NCBI GenBank assembly: GCA_003489485.1
Contig: DNMB01000041.1
Location: 1-5,990 of the forward strand
Direction: 5' to 3'
Source: Chitinophagaceae bacterium
Lineage (GTDB): Bacteria > Bacteroidota > Bacteroidia > Chitinophagales > Chitinophagaceae
Length of the DNA stretch: 5,990 nucleotides
Positions within the stretch are counted from its first letter, which is position 1. Each line of letters starts with the position of its first letter. Of the stretch, positions 1-4,830 are shown piece by piece. The notes under the pieces were generated by a model, which saw only the letters and a list, made by a program, of their open reading frames with translations, did no database searches and was not told the origin of the DNA. A program made the position numbers and the translations under genes.

Positions 1-639
1 ATGGGCGATGCAGTAAGAGTTTTTGAATACCTCGCCAATTGGAGAAGAGGAATGGTGCCGCTAAAGAAATGTCGCACGCTGTTGCTGGCTCCGGTATCGA
101 TGCGTAAAAAGCTGGTTCAATTAGTGGAGTTCGAGATCAAGCGTGCAAAGACGGGAAAAAAGGCCTCGCTCACATTAAAGGTGAATTCACTGAGCGATGC
201 TGAGCTCATTAAGCTTCTAAACAAGGCTGCCGAGGCAGGTGTTGTTATCAATTTGATCGTAAGGGGTATCTACTGTCCGAATTTTCCTGTTACCAAAAAA
301 GGAATTCGACCTTATGCCATTAGTATAGTGGATGAGTATCTTGAGCATGCCCGTGTGATGATCTTTCATCATGGTGGCAAAGAGAAGATCTTTATTTCTT
401 CTGCCGACTGGATGGTCCGCAATATCGATCACCGTATTGAGGCAGCGGTCGAGATACAACATCCCGATATTCGAAAAGAGTTAAAGGAGATGTTGGCTAT
501 TCAACTGGCCGACAACGTCAAGGCCCGTGTGTTGGATGGAATGTTGCCGAATGATTATGTAAAGGCAAATGGCAAGCGCGCCGTTCGCTCCCAGATCAAG
601 ATCTATCAGTACTTGCGCGGGCTGTCTGTCTCTAAGTGA
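1..639 (+). CDS. ppk1: Polyphosphate kinase 1, C-terminal part (5' end outside window)
   Basis: PPK1 reversibly transfers the terminal phosphate of ATP to inorganic polyphosphate. The 212 visible residues match the last third of the family, which is usually about 690 residues. Seen here: a LLLAPVSMRKKL block (about 27-38), a TLKVNSLSD block (58-66), NLIVRG (84-89), then AISIVDEYLEHARV (106-119) and FISSADWMVRN (131-141), which correspond to the second phospholipase-D-like domain. His116 in YLEH aligns by motif with the second essential histidine of E. coli PPK (YLEHDR context). The first histidine, the one that is autophosphorylated, would lie upstream of the window. The ATG at position 1 is probably an internal Met, since the residues after it (GDAVRVFEYL) look like family mid-protein sequence. 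The gene ends in TGA at 637-639, facing the histidine kinase gene 11 bp away. No frameshift is visible. Confidence 0.95.
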   Translation: MGDAVRVFEYLANWRRGMVPLKKCRTLLLAPVSMRKKLVQLVEFEIKRAKTGKKASLTLKVNSLSDAELIKLLNKAAEAGVVINLIVRGIYCPNFPVTKKGIRPYAISIVDEYLEHARVMIFHHGGKEKIFISSADWMVRNIDHRIEAAVEIQHPDIRKELKEMLAIQLADNVKARVLDGMLPNDYVKANGKRAVRSQIKIYQYLRGLSVSK

Positions 640-650
640 TCTAAAGTGAA

Positions 651-1697
651 TTATCTGGTCGACAGCGTAAACCCAATTGTGGTCCCTACTTGTTCGGTGC
701 TGCGCACATGAATGGTCTCGCCGTGTGCTTCTATAATATGTTTGCAAATGGCCAGCCCCAGTCCTGATCCCTTGCTATCGCGGGTGCGCCCTTCTTCGGT
801 GCGGTAAAATCGTTCAAAGATCCGGGTAAGTTCTTTTTCGGGAATGCCCATGCCATCATCGGTGACCTCTACTAGCACGTGCTGCCCGTCGGTACGATAC
901 ATGCTGGCAGTTACGTTGCCGTTTGTTTTGCCGTATTTAATGGCATTTTCAACGAGGTTCAGTAAAACCTGTCTTATTTTTTCTTTATCTGCATTGACCG
1001 TGAGTGGCGATTCACTGTCTTTTTTAATTACAAAATGCATTTGCTGTTTTTCGGCTTTGCCGGCCAGACTCTCAAATACTTCTTTGACCAATTCTTGAAT
1101 AACGAAAGGTTGACGAACCAGCACCAGCTCGCCCCGCTCTAGTTTAGAGATCTGGTCCAGATCGGTCAGCAGGGTAGTGAGCCGGTCAATATTGCGGGAG
1201 GCATTTTCGAGATAACGGCGATTGACCTGCGGATCGGTAATGGCCCCATCAAGCAAGGTTTCTACATAACCTTGAATGGCAAAAATGGGGGTTCTAAATT
1301 CGTGCGAAAGATTCTGTAAAAATTCGCGGCGAAACTGCTCATTTTGTCGGAGCAGCTGCATCTCTTTCTCATTCTCATTGGCCCACTCCTCTACGTCTTG
1401 GCTGACGTCTTCGAGCGTTTTGGCCGGCAAAACATATTTGTAGTAGGTCTCCTCTTTTTTAGTGGCCTTTGTCTTGTGAATGAATTTATAGATCAGCTTG
1501 ATCTTTCGGTTAATGAATTCTTCGAGCAACGTAGCGATGATCCAGTAGCTGGCTCCAAAGACGACCAAAAGAGTCAGTAGCGCCCATTGCCAACTTTGTT
1601 GCAACCAAAGTAAGAAGATCGCTTCCGGAAGGGCAAGCAAAAGTGCCGTGATCAGCGCGATCTGTCTGGGAGTAATATTGGCTTTTGTAAGAGGCAT
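651..1697 (-). CDS. Membrane sensor histidine kinase, PhoR-like, without an extracytoplasmic sensor
   Basis: This is the sensor kinase partner of the adjacent response regulator: it autophosphorylates on His and passes the phosphate to the regulator's Asp. From the ATG at 1695-1697 it has 348 residues. Two hydrophobic segments (about 12-32 and 37-58) are joined by only a few residues. A linker with a charged, probably coiled-coil stretch (about 95-125) follows, then HisKA with NLSHEFRTP (phospho-acceptor His132), and a HATPase domain with an N box (NLVENAIKYG, Asn251), G1 (DDGMGIP, 280-286), F box (FERFYR, 294-299) and G2 (GSGLGLA, 310-316). All catalytic motifs are intact. A TTG at 1725-1727 would add ten residues (MPGCCTPPCP), but it overlaps a promoter-like box, so the ATG is preferred. 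The short periplasmic loop recalls PhoR, but no PAS domain is evident. Its place after the regulator and next to ppk1 makes a phosphate role plausible but unproven. Confidence 0.93.
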   Translation of the reverse strand: MPLTKANITPRQIALITALLLALPEAIFLLWLQQSWQWALLTLLVVFGASYWIIATLLEEFINRKIKLIYKFIHKTKATKKEETYYKYVLPAKTLEDVSQDVEEWANENEKEMQLLRQNEQFRREFLQNLSHEFRTPIFAIQGYVETLLDGAITDPQVNRRYLENASRNIDRLTTLLTDLDQISKLERGELVLVRQPFVIQELVKEVFESLAGKAEKQQMHFVIKKDSESPLTVNADKEKIRQVLLNLVENAIKYGKTNGNVTASMYRTDGQHVLVEVTDDGMGIPEKELTRIFERFYRTEEGRTRDSKGSGLGLAICKHIIEAHGETIHVRSTEQVGTTIGFTLSTR

Positions 1698-1724
1698 AGG
1701 GCAAGGAGGTGTACAACACCCAGG

Positions 1725-1757
1725 CAAAGATAGTTATGGTAGCTGCTCAGCGCTCAA
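1725..1757 (-). promoter_or_regulatory. Candidate internal promoter for the histidine kinase gene
   Basis: Reading the minus strand, TATCTTTG (1725-1732) fits the Bacteroidota -7 consensus TAnnTTTG, and a TTG (1755-1757) lies 22 bp upstream, within the usual spacing for the -33 element. The TTG sits in the last codons of the response regulator gene, and the -7 box covers the alternative TTG start of the kinase. If real, transcription would begin some 20-odd bases before the kinase ATG, giving the kinase its own supply independent of read-through from the regulator. Both elements are short and could occur by chance. Confidence 0.35.
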
Positions 1758-2424
1758 ATTTGTAGCCTACCCCTTTTACCGTGGTAATGCAGTCGATCCC
1801 TAATTTTTGTCTGATCTTTCGGATGTGCACATCAATGGTTCGGTCACCGACGATCACCTCGTTTCCCCAAACCTGATTCAAGATCTCGTTTCGCAAGAAT
1901 ACCCGACCCGGGCGGTGGGCCAGCAAATAGAGGAGTTCAAATTCTTTTTTGGCCAGTGAGACTTCTTTATCCTCAACACGAACAACAAATTTTTCGGGAT
2001 CTATGCTGATGGAGTCCATGGTAAGTAGACCTGCTTTGGGTTTACTCAGTCTTCTGAAAAGGGCATTGATTCGAGTGACCAACACTTTGGGACTTATGGG
2101 TTTGCCAATGTAATCATCGGCTCCATTTTCGAGTCCTTTAATGTGAGAGCCGTCGTCGTTCAGGGCCGTGAGCATTAAAATAATAGTATCCTTGAAAGCG
2201 GATTGGGAGCGTAGCAGTTGGCAGACTTCGACACCGCTTTTTTTGGGCATCATTACGTCGAGAACGATCAGGTCTGGCTGAATGCGTTTTGCCTTGTCGA
2301 GTGTCTCGTCGCCATCTTTGGCCGTATACACCTCGTATCCTTCAGCGCTCAAATTGTACTGAAGAAATTCTCTGATATCGGGCTCGTCGTCTGCTATCAG
2401 TACTTTACGGGCCGTTTGATCCAT
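1747..2424 (-). CDS. OmpR/PhoB-family response regulator
   Basis: DNA-binding regulator phosphorylated by the adjacent kinase. From the ATG at 2422-2424 it has 225 residues, normal for the family. The receiver domain (about 6-120) has the acidic pair Asp12/Asp13 (IADDEP), phospho-acceptor Asp56 (LDVMMP), Thr86 (MLTA) and Lys108 (IGKP), all expected for an active receiver. The winged-helix effector (about 134-225) has the family patterns EFELLYLLAHRPGRVF, the recognition-helix region DRTIDVHIRKIRQKLG and the terminal hairpin TVKGVGYKFE. A TTG six codons upstream (2440-2442) is open in frame but falls inside the candidate -7 box, so the ATG is preferred. It is first in a two-gene minus-strand unit, with 49 bp from its stop to the kinase ATG. 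PhoB-like identity is suggested by ppk1 and by phased TTAATA repeats upstream; RprY-type or other OmpR-family regulators remain possible. Confidence 0.93.
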   Translation of the reverse strand: MDQTARKVLIADDEPDIREFLQYNLSAEGYEVYTAKDGDETLDKAKRIQPDLIVLDVMMPKKSGVEVCQLLRSQSAFKDTIILMLTALNDDGSHIKGLENGADDYIGKPISPKVLVTRINALFRRLSKPKAGLLTMDSISIDPEKFVVRVEDKEVSLAKKEFELLYLLAHRPGRVFLRNEILNQVWGNEVIVGDRTIDVHIRKIRQKLGIDCITTVKGVGYKFER

Positions 2425-2439
2425 GAGAGGTATTTTGAA

Positions 2440-2471
2440 CAAATCTACTTGTTATTTCTTCGCGCTAACAA
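2440..2471 (-). promoter_or_regulatory. Candidate promoter of the response regulator-kinase unit
   Basis: On the minus strand TAGATTTG (2440-2447) fits the Bacteroidota -7 element TAnnTTTG, and TTG (2469-2471) lies 21 bp upstream as a -33 element. This is the best-spaced promoter match in the window. It lies 15 bp before the regulator's ATG, so the 5' leader would be very short. It also overlaps the alternative TTG start, which argues against that start. Confidence 0.5.
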
Positions 2472-2475
2472 GTAT

Positions 2476-2491
2476 GGTACATGCCTGTACC
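2476..2491. repeat. Inverted repeat, 6-bp arms, 4-bp spacer
   Basis: GGTACA (2476-2481) and TGTACC (2486-2491) are perfect reverse complements around TGCC. The repeat sits directly upstream of the candidate -33 element of the response regulator promoter, a position where a dimeric regulator could act. OmpR-family regulators generally use direct repeats, so this would more naturally bind another protein, or it may be fortuitous. Confidence 0.4.
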
Positions 2492-2496
2492 CAGAG

Positions 2497-2513
2497 TTAA
2501 TAATAACTTAATA
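2497..2513. promoter_or_regulatory. 11-bp-phased TTAATA direct repeat, possible Pho-box-like site
   Basis: TTAATA occurs at 2497-2502 and again at 2508-2513, separated by ATAAC, so the repeats are one DNA turn apart. OmpR/PhoB-family proteins bind as head-to-tail dimers to direct repeats of about this period, and the B. subtilis PhoP repeat TT(A/C/T)A(C/T)A accommodates TTAATA. The site is 25-42 bp upstream of the candidate -33 element of the regulator promoter and 40 bp upstream of the plus-strand -7 box, so it could serve either gene. AT-rich intergenic DNA makes chance matches easy. Confidence 0.3.
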
Positions 2514-2529
2514 TTTAGTGCTGCCTGTT

Positions 2530-2545
2530 CCGGCCGTTGGGCCGG
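2530..2545. repeat. GC-rich inverted repeat (hairpin) upstream of the exported-protein gene
   Basis: CCGGCC (2530-2535), loop GTTG, GGCCGG (2540-2545) form a perfect, entirely G/C 6-bp stem in otherwise AT-rich DNA. A terminator is unlikely, because both flanking genes are transcribed away from this spot and only a short T-run (TTTGTT) follows. An operator, or a structure in a longer upstream transcript, is more likely. Confidence 0.45.
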
Positions 2546-2552
2546 GGTTTGT

Positions 2553-2568
2553 TAACTTTGTAAAGTTA
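2553..2568 (+). promoter_or_regulatory. 16-bp palindrome overlapping a -7-like box and the start codon
   Basis: TAACTTTGTAAAGTTA is a perfect palindrome with 7-bp arms around GT; its last base is the A of the ATG at 2568. Its left half, TAACTTTG (2553-2560), also fits the Bacteroidota -7 element. No good TTG lies at -33; the nearest candidate is TTC at 2528-2530, 22 bp away. If the box is used, transcription would start at or very near the ATG, giving an almost leaderless mRNA, and a protein bound to the palindrome would block the promoter. Confidence 0.35.
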
Positions 2569-4823
2569 TGACGGGTCGCAATTTTCTATTCACTTTCATA
2601 TTGTTTTTGGTCTTGGGTTGCTGGGTTGACCAGCTTCGCGCCCAGGGTTTGTCTGCAGGCGAGCCGTTCGTATTTCCGCAAGGGTACCGTCCTGAGTTTA
2701 GAAGAGAGCTGAATCACGAACAGATAGCCGCCGAACAACGTGCCCTGTGCAAGGCAGATGGTCAGGCCGACAGTTTATTTACCCCCACCGGTGATGCCGC
2801 ACTTAATCGGGCGATCGGTTTTTCGCTGCTGAGCGAAGTCAATCGCATTCGTTTTCAGATCGAGACCGATGCCACCCTCGATCATCGGCTTAAAGTAAAT
2901 TATCTCTACGGCTTGCAATCGGTGCTGGGTTATTTCAGGGAGTATTTTCGCAAGCCCCGCAATGTAGGGGTCAATCCTGCCTATCTACCGCTTATTATTG
3001 CCAATTACGAAACTTGTTTTAGGGCCGATCTGCGAGGAGAAAGCATTGCGCCCTATGTGGTGGCACTGCCTTACGATGCCGGAAGTAATTTGATGGCCGC
3101 CCGAATTTTTGAAAGCAACAGTGGTTACAAAGCAGCCAAAGAAAATCTGCTGCTAAAATACTGTACCCTTTTTCCGGACAAGACGTTTGTGACACTGCAG
3201 CAAAATCCAGAGGTGAGTTTTGCGGATAGTATGCTTAAGGTAGTGGCTCGCATGTATCCCCGACAATTATATGATTATGCTGCCGCATCTGATCGCTTGG
3301 GGCAGCGTATTCGCACCATCAAGGGCGATCCTTTCGTGCAGTTGGTGGCACAAATGGCCGGTAGTCGCAGCGGACAGCAGTACTTTCCCTTCGTTGACAA
3401 TATTCTCAACGGCCGCATAAGCATGCAGCAGATCGATCAGGTAAAAGACGATACGCTTGCCTATTATCGATTGCTGGTGGCCACGCAGATGGATTATGTG
3501 GCCCGTGCCCTCGAAGGCGACACCGCACTGGAGCACCGTGCGCTCAGCAGAAGACTAGAAGACAAGGCCCGCTCCAATTTTGTAACGGTCATCAATGGAC
3601 TACATAACGAAAAAGACCCTGCCGTTCGTTTTCGGGTCATTCAGCCATTAACGGCGGCCGAATTGTATTACCTGGCCGTCTCATCCGATGGTACTATTTA
3701 TACATCGAGTTTTGTACGTGGGGTCTATCCGCTTATGATGAGTAAGATCGCCGAGCGGGGTGACTCCTTGCTCATGCAGGTTCGCTTCGATAAATATCGC
3801 AAGTTCATTAAGATGGCTGCGGCTTTTAATACCCTCGATCAATTTTTGGCATCGTTTGCTTCGCCGCGACCGGGAAAGGAAGATCCTGCCAATATATTGA
3901 TGAAGGCTTTTGTAAAGAATCTAGAAAGAACAGAAGGCCTCGAAGACGGAGCCGACGTGGCCGATTCGTATGCCAGTATTGCCGAGACCTTGCAGCCTGT
4001 GGCACGCCGCATGTTGCAAAATATAGAACAGAACTACCGCGATGCACTGGCGCAGCAAAATCGTAAGGGCGTTATCATCTACCGTATTTTACAAAATCTG
4101 TTTTGGTCTGCCGACTCCACGCGTAAGGTCGATCTGACAAAAGAGCTCGGTATTCCTCCTGTGTACCAGGTGCCCTTTCAGGATCTGGCCAACGACAGCG
4201 GTCGGGTCGTTGCGCAGTTGTTCATCTATGGAGATAAAGATGGCATTGGCGTTTTTCCGGGACTCATTAATATGTTCAGTAACCAAAACTGGAAGATCGA
4301 TCAGTCGAGCAAGTATTGGGTCGCGGTTCATTCGGCCCGGGGTAAGAAAGTGAGTCTGTACATGAATCGCCCCTTGCCCGAAGAGACCAACGAAGATGCC
4401 AAAGCGCAAGAAGAACTCAATGCTTTTCTTGCCCAGCAGGGTTTAGTTCCTCGCGTGACCTTTAACCGTGGTCACAGTTACAACGCGCCCTATACCATTG
4501 CACAAATGTCGCCCGCCTCAAAGATCGTGTTCATGGGTTCGTGCGGAGGATACAATATGATACATGACATCTTGGACAAGGCTCCCGATGCACATATAAT
4601 CGGAACCAAGCAAATTGCCGACGCGCCCGTCAACAATCCTTTTTTGAGACTGCTCATGGAAAAATTGCGCACCGGAGCGGACATTGAGTGGATCGGATTT
4701 TGGCAGGAGCTAGATAAAATGGTTACCGATAAGATATTCGAAGATTACGTGCCACCGCATAAAAATCTCGGCGCTCTTTTTATAAAGGCCTACACCAGGG
4801 CCTCCACTACAGCTATCAATTGA
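2568..4823 (+). CDS. Large exported protein of unknown family with a putative caspase-like C-terminal domain
   Basis: I do not recognise a named family. The protein has 751 residues. It opens with a signal peptide (basic Arg4, hydrophobic 6-18, likely cleavage near LRA/QG, 25-26), so it should be exported to the periplasm or beyond. Residues about 30-530 read as mostly helical with no motif I can name and no membrane span. Residues about 540-745 alternate predicted strands and helices and carry His636 in RGHS and Cys659 in GSCGG, the arrangement of a clan CD cysteine peptidase dyad. The ATG is supported by the signal peptide that directly follows it. The gene is transcribed away from the response regulator, and the ABC exporter gene begins 4 bp after its stop, so co-transcription is likely. 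Codon use looks like that of its neighbours. The export call is firm; the peptidase call is a hypothesis. It could instead be a non-catalytic caspase-fold or an unrelated alpha/beta domain. Confidence 0.93.
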   Translation: MTGRNFLFTFILFLVLGCWVDQLRAQGLSAGEPFVFPQGYRPEFRRELNHEQIAAEQRALCKADGQADSLFTPTGDAALNRAIGFSLLSEVNRIRFQIETDATLDHRLKVNYLYGLQSVLGYFREYFRKPRNVGVNPAYLPLIIANYETCFRADLRGESIAPYVVALPYDAGSNLMAARIFESNSGYKAAKENLLLKYCTLFPDKTFVTLQQNPEVSFADSMLKVVARMYPRQLYDYAAASDRLGQRIRTIKGDPFVQLVAQMAGSRSGQQYFPFVDNILNGRISMQQIDQVKDDTLAYYRLLVATQMDYVARALEGDTALEHRALSRRLEDKARSNFVTVINGLHNEKDPAVRFRVIQPLTAAELYYLAVSSDGTIYTSSFVRGVYPLMMSKIAERGDSLLMQVRFDKYRKFIKMAAAFNTLDQFLASFASPRPGKEDPANILMKAFVKNLERTEGLEDGADVADSYASIAETLQPVARRMLQNIEQNYRDALAQQNRKGVIIYRILQNLFWSADSTRKVDLTKELGIPPVYQVPFQDLANDSGRVVAQLFIYGDKDGIGVFPGLINMFSNQNWKIDQSSKYWVAVHSARGKKVSLYMNRPLPEETNEDAKAQEELNAFLAQQGLVPRVTFNRGHSYNAPYTIAQMSPASKIVFMGSCGGYNMIHDILDKAPDAHIIGTKQIADAPVNNPFLRLLMEKLRTGADIEWIGFWQELDKMVTDKIFEDYVPPHKNLGALFIKAYTRASTTAIN
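4185..4802 (+). other. Putative clan CD (caspase/gingipain/CHAT-like) domain in the exported protein
   Basis: Elements in order, by residue of the 751-aa protein: strand RVVAQLFIYG (546-555) with a following helix; strand YWVAVHSA (583-590); helix with AQEELNAFLAQQG (613-625); strand PRVTFN running into RGHS (His636); short helix (640-647); strand KIVFM running into GSCGG (Cys659); helix; strand AHIIGT (675-680); helix PFLRLLMEKLRTG (691-703). Clan CD peptidases place the catalytic His after the third core strand and the Cys after the next, with small residues beside the Cys, as here. The 23-residue His-Cys spacing is short for the clan, but separase (His2003/Cys2029 in human) is similar. The I-I-G-T strand followed by a helix ending in L-x-x-G recalls the end of CHAT and gingipain domains. 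Secondary structure was judged by eye. Confidence 0.45.
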
Positions 4824-4830
4824 CGAATTG
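4817..4830. repeat. Small inverted repeat across the stop/start junction
   Basis: CAATT (4817-4821) and AATTG (4826-4830) are reverse complements around GACG. The repeat contains the TGA stop of the exported-protein gene and ends on the presumed TTG start of the ABC exporter gene. The arms are short and AT-rich, so a functional structure is doubtful. Confidence 0.25.

Noticed and set aside
1..639. A phospholipase D or nuclease gene
   Set aside because: The PLD-like fold here belongs to polyphosphate kinase 1; the NLIVRG, YLEH and SSADWM blocks are PPK1-specific.
844..1580. Plus-strand open frames opposite the histidine kinase gene
   Set aside because: They lie wholly within a well-supported kinase gene on the other strand and their translations show no family motif; they are shadows.
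1703..1765. AAGGAGGT, a perfect Shine-Dalgarno-like string on the plus strand, with an ATG at 1736
   Set aside because: The frame after that ATG is only nine codons (MVAAQRSNL then stop), the spacing is long, and the region lies between genes of the opposite strand; chance is the simplest explanation.
2530..2552. GC-rich hairpin followed by TTTGTT as an intrinsic terminator
   Set aside because: No gene is transcribed toward it from either side; both neighbours diverge from this region, and the T-run is short and interrupted.
2610..2624. LVLGC in the signal peptide as a lipoprotein box
   Set aside because: The -3 and -2 positions (V, L) do not fit the usual L-(A/S)-(G/A)-C pattern, and a normal signal peptidase I site follows near residue 25; an anchored lipoprotein cannot be fully excluded.
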